Source of the DNA: CAXXOK01 sp001604115
Lineage (GTDB): Bacteria; Bacillota; Clostridia; Christensenellales; Aristaeellaceae
DNA length: 64,000 nucleotides
Assembly: GCA_034928535.1 (NCBI GenBank)
Contig: JAYFOV010000005.1
Location: 62,001 to 126,000, forward strand
Direction: 5' to 3'
A program made the translations under genes and the position numbers. The notes beneath the pieces are model-generated. The model saw nothing but the letters and a program-made list of their open reading frames with translations, did not search any database and was not told where the DNA came from. Within the stretch, counting starts at the first letter, position 1. The number at the start of each line of letters is the position of its first letter. Positions 52,142 through 60,927 of the stretch are shown here, piece by piece.

Positions 52142-52735
52142 TTATTTTGCGGTTCTGGGTTGGTAAATTTCGTCAACGATGCCGTACTCCACTGCTTCCT
52201 GCGCGCTCATGAAATAATCGCGCTCCACATCCCGTTCCACCTTCTCAAGAGGCTGCCCGGTCATGTCGGAAAGCAGCTGGTTCATCTTTTTCTTGGTTTT
52301 GATGAGCCATTCCGCGCGGATTTGCACATCGGTCGCCTGGCCGCTTGCGCCGCCCAGCGGTTGGTGGATCATGACCTCGCTATTGGGCAAGGCAAAGCGC
52401 TTGCCCTTTTCACCGGCCATCAGCAGGAAAGCGCCCATGGAGGCCGCCATGCCCACGCAAACAGTGCGCACATTAGCCTTGATATACTGCATGGTATCAT
52501 AGATGGCCATGCCAGCCGTCACGCTGCCCCCAGGACTGTTGATATACAGGGAGATATCTGCGTCCGGGTTTTCCATTTCCAAAAACAGCAACTGCGCAAC
52601 CACCAAATTGGCCACGTCATCATTGATTTCACCGCTCAGGAACACGATACGATCCTTGAGCAGGCGGGAATAGATGTCGAAAGAACGCTCGCCGCGGTTC
52701 GTTTGTTCGATGACCATAGGTACCAAATAGCTCAT
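52142..52735 (-). CDS. clpP: ATP-dependent Clp protease proteolytic subunit ClpP
   Basis: 197 residues from ATG at 52735, chosen because it begins MSYLVPMVIEQTNRGERSFDI as ClpP proteins do, with ggag 9 bases upstream. Another ATG 15 bases earlier is possible. The catalytic triad is S99 (GMAASMG), H124 (MIHQPLGG) and D173, matching the family spacing. It forms the barrel that degrades substrates supplied by ClpX. It lies about 178 bases after tig. Confidence 0.96.
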   Translation of the reverse strand: MSYLVPMVIEQTNRGERSFDIYSRLLKDRIVFLSGEINDDVANLVVAQLLFLEMENPDADISLYINSPGGSVTAGMAIYDTMQYIKANVRTVCVGMAASMGAFLLMAGEKGKRFALPNSEVMIHQPLGGASGQATDVQIRAEWLIKTKKKMNQLLSDMTGQPLEKVERDVERDYFMSAQEAVEYGIVDEIYQPRTAK

Positions 52736-52913
52736 TGTTTTCAACTCCATTTCTCCAGCAAAAACGGCTTGTGAGCCGCCGGGCACGGCTGGTGCGTGCA
52801 CCGGGTCGGGAAAGGCGGCAGCGTGCGCCCGTGCAAAGAGCGCTCCCGCATGCCGCCTGCGTGCCGCGTCCCTGGCGGCTGGATGTGCGTGGCTGTGACG
52901 CCCCGGTATAACC

Positions 52914-54422
52914 TTACTCCGCGCTGGGGACTGTGTCCTCGGCGATAGCTTTACTCTTGGCGGTGGTTTTGGCTTTCTCTGCCTTCGCCTTCACAGCAGG
53001 CTTTTTGGCAGAGGGTTTTTCAGCCTTGCCATCCTCATCCGCAGTCTCGGCTGCTTTCTTGGCAGGCTTTTTAGCGGCTGCCTTCTTTGCAGGTTTTGCC
53101 TCGGCCTCGGCCTCGACTTCGGCTGCAGCGGTTTCATCCGTCACCTTTGCGCTGTCCCAAAGCATGTCAAGCACTTTGTTGATCTCGCTGCGGTGCGTGA
53201 AATAGTCGATCTGCGTTTCGGTAAACTCGGCCTTCACAGCCTCCAAGGTCTTACCCATTGCCTTGGCGTATTCTTCCAGCATCGCGTCCACGTCCGCCTG
53301 ATCCGGCTCCACGGCCTCCGCCTTGATGATTTCGTCAATCACCAATTCGGTCTTGAGGTTGTTGCGAGCCTGCTCGCGGTACATATCGCGCATCTGAGCC
53401 TCGGTTTGCCCTGTGAGCTGCAGGTAGCGCTTCATGTCGAAGCCCTGCTGCTGCATGCGCCAGTTCATCTCGCCAAGGATCTCGTTGAGCTTATCCTCCA
53501 CCATGGGGTCCGGAATATCCACCTCGGCGGCATCCACCACTTTTTGCACCAGGCTTTGCTTGGCAGCTTCCGTGGCCTGCTCGTCGGCGGTTTTCTGGAG
53601 CTTGGCACGGATATCCTGCACAAACGCATCCAGCGTATCAAAATCGCTCACCTCGCTGGCGAACTCGTCGTCCAACGCAGGCAGCTCTTCGCGGCTGATG
53701 GCATTGACCTTCACATGGAAAACGGCATCCTTGCCCTTGAGCTCCTCGGCATGGTACTGCTCAGGGAATTTGACCTCAATATCCTTTTCATCGTTCAAAG
53801 CCATACCCACCATCTGTTCCTCAAAGCCCGGAATAAACGAGCCGGAACCGATGAGCAGCTTCTGCCCCTGTGCAGTGCCGCCTTCAAACGCCACACCATC
53901 CACGCTTCCGCTGTAGTCCAGATTGACTTCGTCGCCGTTTTCCACGGGACGGTCCGTCACATCCACGCTACGGGCTACGCGTTTTTGCTCCTGTTGGAGA
54001 CGCTCGTCAATCTGCGATTGGCTCACGGGGCGCACAGTGCGGGTCACATCCAGGTTTTGATACGCGCCCAGCTTTACTTCCGGGTGTACGTAAAACTCGC
54101 AGCAAAACTCCACATCCTGGCCTTTTTCCATCGAATGCAGGTGCAGATGGGGTTGGCTCACAGGGCGCAGCATTTCTTTTTGCACGGCTTCCATATAAGC
54201 ATCGGGAAAAACAAGCTCCAGCGCATCATCAAAAAATACGTTATCGCCATACATCCGCTCGATCAGCTTGCGGGGGGCCTTGCCCTTGCGAAAACCCGGC
54301 ACGTTGATGCGTCCGCGATTTTTCACGTACGCTTTCTCCACCGCTACTTCGAAATCAGCGGCAAGTACATTGAAAGTGATCTTGACTTTATTGCCGGTCA
54401 GCTTTTCCACCGTGTATTGCAT
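52914..54422 (-). CDS. tig: Trigger factor with histone-H1-like C-terminal tail
   Basis: 502 residues against about 430 for most Bacillota. The ribosome-binding domain with the signature GFRKGKAPRKLIE, the FKBP-type isomerase domain (ENGDEVNLDYSGSVDGVAFEGGTAQGQKLLIGSGSFIPGFEEQM) and the helical chaperone domain are intact. From about residue 432 the protein runs on in about 70 residues of Lys/Ala/Glu/Pro (AKPAKKAAAKKPAKKA style), like histone H1 tails. It binds nascent chains at the exit tunnel. The ATG has gggagg upstream and its own promoter; clpP-clpX follow. Confidence 0.95.
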   Translation of the reverse strand: MQYTVEKLTGNKVKITFNVLAADFEVAVEKAYVKNRGRINVPGFRKGKAPRKLIERMYGDNVFFDDALELVFPDAYMEAVQKEMLRPVSQPHLHLHSMEKGQDVEFCCEFYVHPEVKLGAYQNLDVTRTVRPVSQSQIDERLQQEQKRVARSVDVTDRPVENGDEVNLDYSGSVDGVAFEGGTAQGQKLLIGSGSFIPGFEEQMVGMALNDEKDIEVKFPEQYHAEELKGKDAVFHVKVNAISREELPALDDEFASEVSDFDTLDAFVQDIRAKLQKTADEQATEAAKQSLVQKVVDAAEVDIPDPMVEDKLNEILGEMNWRMQQQGFDMKRYLQLTGQTEAQMRDMYREQARNNLKTELVIDEIIKAEAVEPDQADVDAMLEEYAKAMGKTLEAVKAEFTETQIDYFTHRSEINKVLDMLWDSAKVTDETAAAEVEAEAEAKPAKKAAAKKPAKKAAETADEDGKAEKPSAKKPAVKAKAEKAKTTAKSKAIAEDTVPSAE

Positions 54423-54490
54423 GCGTTTTCCTCCCAGACGCGATATCGGCTACCCGCCGACGTCCTTATTTCAAAAGAGCACCATTTGTT

Positions 54491-54519
54491 AGTATACCAT
54501 CAATCGCTTGCATTCGCAA
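54491..54519 (-). promoter_or_regulatory. Promoter of tig-clpP-clpX
   Basis: Minus strand TTGCGA (54514-54519), 17-base spacer, TATACT (54491-54496). Confidence 0.75.
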
Positions 54520-54620
54520 GTGTCGCAATGGAAAAGGATGCATATCTTACATACCCGCCCCCAGCCATTTTGAATCCGGCACAGCCGGCTTTTTAGGGAA
54601 GCGAGCAATGCCTGTGCGCG

Positions 54621-55310
54621 TTAGTCCTGTGTGCCCCCACGCAGCTTGAAAAGCCGCGCCTGGCTGTCCCGATAGCCAATCATCACAGTCCAAACATAGG
54701 CCAGGGTCTTGGGGATCATCAAAAGACCAAGTGCCGGGATCAAATCGGCAAACAGTACCACCGGTATATAGAAGAGGAAGCTGAGCACGATGGTCAGCCA
54801 CATCCAGCCAAAGGCCTTGTCCGTGGTTGCTCTGGCGCTTCGAAAGTATAGCGCAATGGTCAGTATTCCCAGCGCCGCAAAGGGAATATTGCGAAGGATA
54901 GCATAGGAAAGCGGCGCCTCCGCGCTGGTCCATTGGTTTTGCGGCAGCAGACACAAGAAGATGCGCAAGGTGGCCAGCGCATACACCGCAATGGTCATGC
55001 CACGCGTGCCATGCGCCGCATAGCGTGTTTGCCACACATGATACAGCAGCACATAAAACACAGTCATGGAGATGGATGTGATCAACTTGCCGATGCCCAG
55101 CGCCATAGGGAAATGATCCAGCCCCAAGGTGTTGAGCGCATACATGCGCGGCACCAAGTGAAAGGCATCACCAGCCCCCAACACCACCGCCATCACGCCA
55201 AAAAGCAGGCTTTGCTTGTCGCCTTTGGCGCGGCGTATCATCCGCACCCCCAGCGTGATGACTGTCAACAAATATAGGATATCAAAAACAGTTTCCATGA
55301 TAGCCCGCAT
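54621..55310 (-). CDS. Seven-segment membrane protein of unknown function
   Basis: 229 residues with about seven hydrophobic segments (near 5-24, 36-55, 68-95, 103-122, 134-155, 166-188 and 190-212), short loops and a basic cytoplasmic end (RDSQARLFKLRGG). I do not recognise a family with certainty. Conserved-looking details are GDAFHLVPR and the paired FPMALGIGKLITSIS. The ATG at 55310 has aaaggag 10 bases upstream; an ATG four codons later also fits. It stands alone between tig and the plus-strand DUF3783 gene. Confidence 0.75.
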   Translation of the reverse strand: MRAIMETVFDILYLLTVITLGVRMIRRAKGDKQSLLFGVMAVVLGAGDAFHLVPRMYALNTLGLDHFPMALGIGKLITSISMTVFYVLLYHVWQTRYAAHGTRGMTIAVYALATLRIFLCLLPQNQWTSAEAPLSYAILRNIPFAALGILTIALYFRSARATTDKAFGWMWLTIVLSFLFYIPVVLFADLIPALGLLMIPKTLAYVWTVMIGYRDSQARLFKLRGGTQD

Positions 55311-55517
55311 GGGTATCGCACTCCTTTAGCACCATAGGTTCCAGAGCGTCATCGCTTGACCCTGACGGATCACCGAGCCATCATACGCCAAATTTGAACA
55401 AAGTCAAGATGGAAGCATCGGTGGCAGCGCGCCAGGTTTGTAACCCATCCTGGCCTGTGTTCCTATACCCATTGGCAAACCTTTCCGAAACAAGCGGCGC
55501 CGCCGTGTATTTTTTCC

Positions 55518-55545
55518 TTCCATTGTGCATAAGATGTGCTATAAT
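55518..55545 (+). promoter_or_regulatory. Promoter of the DUF3783 gene
   Basis: Extended -10 TGcTATAAT (TATAAT at 55540-55545) with a poor -35, TTCCAT (55518-55523), 16 bases before. The rest of 55311-55673 shows nothing I can name. Confidence 0.55.
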
Positions 55546-55673
55546 AGCATTACCCAAGACTTAGCGGACATAGCCACCGGATCGCAAGCGGGTTTTGCAT
55601 GCCAATCTGTGCATGCCGGCCCCGGATGGCAACTCATCATTTTCGATCCTTGGGCATAAAGGAGTCAACTGCC

Positions 55674-56075
55674 ATGCAACCACCTGTCCTTCTCTGTTAC
55701 AACCTAGCCAACGATAAAGCAGCGAAAATCAGATTGCTGGCTATGAAACTCAAGATTCGGATCAGAACAGTGACCCCCGAGGAATATGCAAAACCCCTGG
55801 AAATGCTCTGTGGCTATGTCGATGCTGCGGAATCGCTGCCTGTCCAACAGGTGTTTACCGATGAGATGCTGGTGCTGGCCAATTTCCCTCAGCCGACGCT
55901 GATCGCCTTTCTCAACGGTTTCCGCCAGGGCAAGATTCCCACAGTAAGCCTGAAAGCTATCCTGACTGATACCAACCAGCACTGGGATTCCGTGACCTTG
56001 CACAAGGAGCTGGTGCTGGAGCATCAGGCTATGGCTGCGGCTCGCCAGCCTGCACACCCACAGCCGGACGCATGA
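55674..56075 (+). CDS. DUF3783-family protein
   Basis: 133 residues from ATG at 55674 (aaaggag 9 bases upstream). VLLCYNLANDKAAKIRLLAMKLKIRIRTVTPEEYAKPLEMLCG and the later DEMLVLANFPQPTLIAFLNGFRQGKIPTVSLKAILTDTNQHW are the pattern of DUF3783, a small Clostridial family of unknown role. It is followed after about 140 bases by the MEMO-AMMECR1 gene in the same direction, so the two may share a transcript. Confidence 0.8.
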   Translation: MQPPVLLCYNLANDKAAKIRLLAMKLKIRIRTVTPEEYAKPLEMLCGYVDAAESLPVQQVFTDEMLVLANFPQPTLIAFLNGFRQGKIPTVSLKAILTDTNQHWDSVTLHKELVLEHQAMAAARQPAHPQPDA

Positions 56076-56213
56076 CCCAGATTTGCCAACATTACCATGC
56101 GGGTCGAGCTTTCTCGCACCTGACAACCAGGCGCACCCGACCGCGCACCCTGATTCATCACGCAGCGCCCGTTGCTTTGTGAGCGTCTCTGCCTGTTGAA
56201 AGGAGCTGGTACC

Positions 56214-57599
56214 ATGCCATTGCTGGCGGCCTTCGCTGTACCGCACCCACCCACGCTCCCCGCAGAAATGCTGCGTCAGGGTGTACCAACCATGGTACAG
56301 ACTGCGGCGGCTTTCGCGACCGTCGCGCAGCGCGTGCGCTCGCTCCAGCCGGACGTAATCATTCTGGCAAGCCCTCATACGACCTTGTATGCCGATTATT
56401 TTCACATTTCACCCGGTACGCAGGCCAAGGGCGATTTGACACGTTTTGGGGTGCCGGACATCTCCCTGTCCGTGGAGTATGATACCCATTTGGCCACCCG
56501 GCTGGAAAAAGCGGCACGCGAGTGGGCATTGCCAGCCGGAATGATCGGCGATCAAGACGTACGGCTGGATCACTGTGCGCTGGTGCCGCTATGGGTGCTG
56601 CGGCAGGCAGGCGTGCAGTGCAAGGTGTTACGCATCGGTCTGTCCGGCCTGTCCGCCCTCGCGCATTACCAAGTGGGTCAATGCATTGCCGCCACAGTGC
56701 AGGCGCTGGACAGGCGTGCCGTTTTCATCGCCAGCGGGGATCTATCCCATAAGCTCAGCCAAGATAGTCCCTATGGTTTTACCACCGAAGGGAAAAAATT
56801 TGACCAGCAGATCATCGCCGCTTTGGAGAGCGCCGATTTCGGCACGTTGCTCACCGTTTCCCCTGCGTTGGCTGAATCGGCCTCGGAGTGTGGCATGCGC
56901 GCCATGCAAATGATGGCGGGCGTGCTGGATCGCAAGGCGGTCAAGCCGTACCTGCTGTCCTACGAAGCGCCGCACGGCATCGGATATGTCGTGGCGGCCT
57001 TTTCCGTGCGTGGGGATGATGCTTCCCGGGCGTTTGGCGATGCGCAACTCAAGGCGCATCGGGAAGCGCTGATCAAAACCAAAGCCAATGAGGATGCATT
57101 GGTTCGTCTGGCGCGCGCCAGCCTGGAGACCTTTGTGCGCACGGGCAAGCGAATTGGGGTGCCGGCCGGCACACCGCCGGAGTTGCTGCATGTGCGGTCC
57201 GGCGTGTTTGTGACCCTTAAGAAAGATGGCCTGCTGCGCGGCTGCATCGGCACCACCGAACCCGTTGCCGAAAGCATTGCCGCCGAAGCAATGCGCAACG
57301 CCATCGCCGCCGCCACCAACGACCCCCGCTACGATCCTGTACATGAAGACGAACTGGATGAACTGACCTACACCGTAGACGTACTCACATCGCCGGAGCG
57401 CATCCATTCGGAAGCGTCGCTGGACCCCGCGCGTTATGGCGTGATCGTGCAAAACGGCGCGCGCAGAGGGCTGTTGCTCCCCAACATGGATGGTGTGGAT
57501 TCGCCTGCAAGGCAAATAGAACTGGCACGGCGCAAAGCAGGCGTCAATCCCAAAGAAGCTGTCCGGCTGTACCGTTTTGAAGTCACGCGCCACCAATGA
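56214..57599 (+). CDS. MEMO-AMMECR1 fusion (AmmeMemoRadiSam system proteins B and A)
   Basis: 461 residues from ATG at 56214 (aaaggag 8 bases upstream). Residues 1 to about 275 are a LigB/MEMO-type metal domain with AVPHPPTLP, ASPHTTLYADYFHIS, LDHCALVPLW and ASGDLSHKLS. About 290-455 is AMMECR1 with SGVFVTLKKDGLLRGCIGT and a C-terminal PNMDGVDSPARQIELARRKAG. The AmmeMemoRadiSam set normally adds a radical SAM enzyme; its reaction is not established. No such enzyme is visible within the window on either side. Fused A and B units are known in Clostridia. Confidence 0.88.
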   Translation: MPLLAAFAVPHPPTLPAEMLRQGVPTMVQTAAAFATVAQRVRSLQPDVIILASPHTTLYADYFHISPGTQAKGDLTRFGVPDISLSVEYDTHLATRLEKAAREWALPAGMIGDQDVRLDHCALVPLWVLRQAGVQCKVLRIGLSGLSALAHYQVGQCIAATVQALDRRAVFIASGDLSHKLSQDSPYGFTTEGKKFDQQIIAALESADFGTLLTVSPALAESASECGMRAMQMMAGVLDRKAVKPYLLSYEAPHGIGYVVAAFSVRGDDASRAFGDAQLKAHREALIKTKANEDALVRLARASLETFVRTGKRIGVPAGTPPELLHVRSGVFVTLKKDGLLRGCIGTTEPVAESIAAEAMRNAIAAATNDPRYDPVHEDELDELTYTVDVLTSPERIHSEASLDPARYGVIVQNGARRGLLLPNMDGVDSPARQIELARRKAGVNPKEAVRLYRFEVTRHQ

Positions 57600-57833
57600 A
57601 GGATTTCCCTTGCGCGACTGCGTGTCACAGCCATTCCGATGCGCGCGCCCGCAGGTCCAGGCTGGCGTACGCTTTGTTCGACGGGTGCTCCCTGCATGCA
57701 AACGCAAAGGAACCACCCTGCTGCCACTTTTCGTGGCAAATGTTCGATAGCCTGATTTCAATAACCCGTAAACGAGCAGTATGCACCGTGCGTGCAGGAT
57801 GCTCGTTCTTGTTGTATATGGAGTCCCTCCAAG
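57600..57833. other. Noncoding spacer
   Basis: About 230 bases between the converging MEMO-AMMECR1 and adaptor genes hold no gene I can support; the following hairpin is annotated separately. Confidence 0.5.
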
Positions 57834-57883
57834 GCAACAGCCCCGGTGCCCGCGCCGCATCGGCGTGGCATCGGGGCTGTTGC
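57834..57883. terminator. Bidirectional hairpin terminator
   Basis: A long GC-rich stem (gcaacagccccg with cggggctgttgc plus inner pairs) lies between converging genes. No clear T run; the strength comes from the stem. Confidence 0.65.
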
Positions 57884-57926
57884 ATCTCAATTTCCTTAGC
57901 GCGCCAGGCTGCACAAAGCGCTGTCG

Positions 57927-59009
57927 CTACTGTACATACACCGATACATTCATCCCGGTGCGCAGGTTTTGTACGCTTTCCAACGCGACATAGGCCGTAT
58001 AGACCGCATCGTTAGTATCCCCGTTGTTCACCGCGGACATCGCCGTTACGCTACCCCGCAAAGGTTGCATTTCCGGCCAAGCGTCAAGGGTCACGTTCAC
58101 TTCCGTGCCCACCTGAATGGTGTCCAGATCGCTTTCATTCACATCTAGAGTAACCATCAGGTTCTCGGCAGCATAGAGGGTTGCCAGCACGGCGTCCTGC
58201 TGCACGGCATTTCCAGCTGCCTGCGGCAGTGAAACCAATACGCCATCTACAGGTGCGACCACGGTGCTTTGTGCTTCCGCCAGTCCGTCCAGCGCACCAT
58301 CGACCGTTTCAAAGAGCAGATCGCCGCGCTTCACAGGCTGGCCTTCCGATACCGCGACGCGCAGGATGCTGCCTTCGGCCGTGATGGCGGTCAGCGCTGC
58401 CTTTTGCACCTTGGCATAGCTTGCCAGCCGATGCTCGGTGGAATACGCCTGATCCCGGTACACGGAAACCGTGTCCTCCATGATCAGGTTGCTTTCCAGC
58501 ACTTCCACCGTGAAGTTGCGCCCAGTGACCGCCGTGATGCGCCCAACGCCCGTGCGCGCATTATCGTCCGAGCTGCGCAGGTACACGGTCTCGCCGGGGT
58601 TGAGGTAACGGTTCACGTTGTCGTTGCTGCTGTTTTTGTAGGCATTGGCAGTGCTGGCATTGAGGATGAACCGCCCGGATGGCTCCAGGTATACCAGCGC
58701 ATCATACCGGGCCTGTACCGTAGCGGCCGCATCTCCTGCTTGCGCCATCAGGCCGCGCACAGTGCCGTCGATGGGCGCATAGACTTTGGTCGTGCGAAGG
58801 GTGAAGAGCACATCGCCTGCCTTGACCGCATCCCCAACACGCAGGTCATAATCCTCCAGCATGCCGCCAAAAGGCGCGGTCAGGGTTGCAATCTTGGTAT
58901 AGGCTATCTTGCCGGAGTACCCCGCAGTCAGGTCAACGGGTTCGGCCAGTGCCGCGGTGGCAACGAGCATCAGGCACGCGGCCAGCATCATCGAAATCAA
59001 TTTTTTCAT
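57927..59009 (-). CDS. Secreted HlyD-like adaptor protein
   Basis: 360 residues. The signal peptide (KKLISMMLAACLMLVATAALAEP) is probably cut after ALA; the early cysteine is too close to the start for a lipobox. Two biotinyl-lipoyl-like halves are seen (GGMLEDYDLRVGDAVKAGDVLFTL with VYAPIDGTVRGL, and GSILRVAVSEGQPVKRGDLLFET with VVAPVDGVLVSLPQAAGNAV). It closes with a beta-barrel-type segment (LDVNESDLDTIQVGTEVNVTLDAW). It follows the permease by 24 bases. It is the second adaptor-type protein of this operon. How a second adaptor is used in a Gram-positive exporter is unclear. Confidence 0.82.
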   Translation of the reverse strand: MKKLISMMLAACLMLVATAALAEPVDLTAGYSGKIAYTKIATLTAPFGGMLEDYDLRVGDAVKAGDVLFTLRTTKVYAPIDGTVRGLMAQAGDAAATVQARYDALVYLEPSGRFILNASTANAYKNSSNDNVNRYLNPGETVYLRSSDDNARTGVGRITAVTGRNFTVEVLESNLIMEDTVSVYRDQAYSTEHRLASYAKVQKAALTAITAEGSILRVAVSEGQPVKRGDLLFETVDGALDGLAEAQSTVVAPVDGVLVSLPQAAGNAVQQDAVLATLYAAENLMVTLDVNESDLDTIQVGTEVNVTLDAWPEMQPLRGSVTAMSAVNNGDTNDAVYTAYVALESVQNLRTGMNVSVYVQ

Positions 59010-59033
59010 GGATCACACAATCCTTTCTATGGA

Positions 59034-60248
59034 TCAAATGCTTCGCAAGGCATCAATCGGGTTCAGCGCGCTGGCTTTGCGTGCCGGCGCCCAGCCAAAC
59101 ACGATGCCCACCGCGGCCGAGAAACCAACGCCGATCACCACCGCCGATGCGGACATTACAAAAGCCAGATCCGCAACCACACTGAAAAGATAGGAAACGC
59201 CCAGCCCCAGCAGCACGCCGATCACCCCGCCGGAAAGCGACAGAATGATGGACTCGATCAGGAATTGCAGCTGGATCTGCCCCGGCTCGGCGCCCAGCGC
59301 TTTGCGAAGACCAATTTCTGCCGTGCGCTCCGATACGGTCACAAGCATCATGTTCATAATGCCGATGCCGCCCACCAGCAGCGCGATGCTGGCGATGCCC
59401 ACCAGCAGCATGTACATCATGGAAAGCATGGTATCCATCGTTTCCAGCAAACTTTCCATATTAATGATGCGGTAGCTGTCGTCTTTATAGTTGAATGCAG
59501 CGGTGAGAACGCTTTCCAGCTCGTCCTGCACCAGCGTGGTATGCTCGGTATCCGTCACATACACGCTGACGGAGGTAATGTTGCGTGTGCCCGTCAGGGT
59601 CATGGCAGTCGAGTAGGGAATGATGACCCTGCCGCCATCGGTGCTGCTGCTTTGTGCCTGAGCGATCACATCATTGCTGTCGGAATCCGTCAGGGTGCCG
59701 ATCACCGTAAACTCATAGCCAAGGATATATACCTTTTGCCCCAGTGGGTCTTTGCCGTAAAAAAGGTTGGCTTGCGCGTCCTCATCCAACAATACCACGC
59801 GGTTTTTTGCGGTCACATCCAGCGCGTTCAAGGCGCGGCCACGGCTCACCAACGCAGGGTTTCGTTTAAAGTAAACCTCATTGAAGCCATCCACCGTCAC
59901 ATCCTCTGCCCAGGCATCGGCCGAGCGTGCGGTAGCCACCGTGCCCACGCTGGGGGAAATACCGTCCACATTGGGGATGGCTTGGATGGCCTCCAGATCA
60001 GTCAAGGTGAGCCCTTTCTTCAGCGGCGTGCCCTGAGCATTGACCACCAACCGGCCAGTACCCATGGCAATGAACTCCTGGGTGACCTCGCTGGTGGCGC
60101 TTTGCATGATGGTGATGAGCGCGATGATGGCCGTGACGCCGATCACGATGCCCAACACTGTTAGGAATGAACGCATTTTGCTGCTCCAAATGTTGGTCAG
60201 CGACATGCGCAGGCTCTCTTTCCAGAGCGTCAGTTTACGCTTCAACAT
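59034..60248 (-). CDS. MacB-type ABC transporter permease
   Basis: 404 residues from ATG at 60248, overlapping the ATPase stop by 14 bases (ggagg upstream). One N-terminal membrane segment (MRSFLTVLGIVIGVTAIIALITI), a large extracellular MacB_PCD domain (about 45-265) and three C-terminal segments (FtsX-type, with GGIGIMNMMLVTVSERTAEIGLRKALGA) fit the MacB class. It works by mechanotransmission rather than classical transport. Its partner is the ATPase just upstream. Confidence 0.9.
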   Translation of the reverse strand: MLKRKLTLWKESLRMSLTNIWSSKMRSFLTVLGIVIGVTAIIALITIMQSATSEVTQEFIAMGTGRLVVNAQGTPLKKGLTLTDLEAIQAIPNVDGISPSVGTVATARSADAWAEDVTVDGFNEVYFKRNPALVSRGRALNALDVTAKNRVVLLDEDAQANLFYGKDPLGQKVYILGYEFTVIGTLTDSDSNDVIAQAQSSSTDGGRVIIPYSTAMTLTGTRNITSVSVYVTDTEHTTLVQDELESVLTAAFNYKDDSYRIINMESLLETMDTMLSMMYMLLVGIASIALLVGGIGIMNMMLVTVSERTAEIGLRKALGAEPGQIQLQFLIESIILSLSGGVIGVLLGLGVSYLFSVVADLAFVMSASAVVIGVGFSAAVGIVFGWAPARKASALNPIDALRSI

Positions 60249-60927
60249 GCTGTCCCTCCTCCAGCGCCCCATCCAGGATGTGCACAATGCGGTGCCCGTA
60301 CCTGGCGATGGACAGGTCATGCGTGATCATGATAATGGTGCGTCCTTCCCGGTTGATCTCTTCAAACAGGTTCATCACCTGTTTGCCTGTGGTTTGATCC
60401 AATGCGCCGGTCGGTTCATCTGCCAGCAGGATGCTGGGGTTGGTGGCCAGTGCCCGGGCGATGGCCACACGCTGCTGCTGTCCACCGGACAGTTGATTGG
60501 GTCGGTTACCGAGCTTGTCGGAAAGGCCAACGCGGGTGAGCATCTCTTCAGCGCGCTGCAGGCGTTTATGCTCATCCATCCCTGCATAGATCAGGGGCAG
60601 TTCCACGTTACGCAGCGCGCTCAACCGCGGCAGCAGTTGGAAAGACTGGAACACAAAGCCGATTTCCTGATTGCGGATTCTGGCAAGCGCCTTGGCATCC
60701 TGCTTGGCTATTTCCCGCCCACGCAGGATGTACTCCCCTTCGGTGGGCGTATCCAGGCAACCAATGATGTTCATCAACGTGGATTTCCCGCTCCCGCTGG
60801 GTCCCAGCACAGAAAGGAACTCCCCTTCCTGCACCGTCAGGTTCACACCCCGGAGCACCGTTTGCAGCTCATCGCCCATCTGATAGCGCTTTACGATGCC
60901 CGTCATGCGGAAAAAATCACTGTGCAT
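60235..60927 (-). CDS. MacB/LolD-type ABC transporter ATPase
   Basis: 230 residues. Walker A GPSGSGKST (about 42-50), signature LSGGQQQRVAIARALA, Walker B ILLADEPTGALD and the H-loop MITHDLS are all intact. The start overlaps the adaptor stop by 11 bases, with gggaagg about 10 bases upstream. It energises the FtsX-type permease. The ADEPTGALD form is typical of the MacB-LolD-FtsE group. Confidence 0.93.
   Translation of the reverse strand: MHSDFFRMTGIVKRYQMGDELQTVLRGVNLTVQEGEFLSVLGPSGSGKSTLMNIIGCLDTPTEGEYILRGREIAKQDAKALARIRNQEIGFVFQSFQLLPRLSALRNVELPLIYAGMDEHKRLQRAEEMLTRVGLSDKLGNRPNQLSGGQQQRVAIARALATNPSILLADEPTGALDQTTGKQVMNLFEEINREGRTIIMITHDLSIARYGHRIVHILDGALEEGQHVEA

Noticed and set aside
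53193..54596. A 467-codon open frame on the plus strand
   Set aside because: Antisense to trigger factor; it is a by-product of the codon bias of tig.
57781..57993. A CxxxCxxC pattern (CTKRCRYC) suggesting the missing radical SAM enzyme
   Set aside because: The frame is only 70 codons, overlaps the end of the adaptor gene in antisense and has no TIM-barrel continuation.
58269..60164. A 631-codon open frame on the plus strand
   Set aside because: It lies antisense to the MacB permease and the secreted adaptor, both of which have clear family motifs; its translation is rich in His, Arg and Gln without domains.
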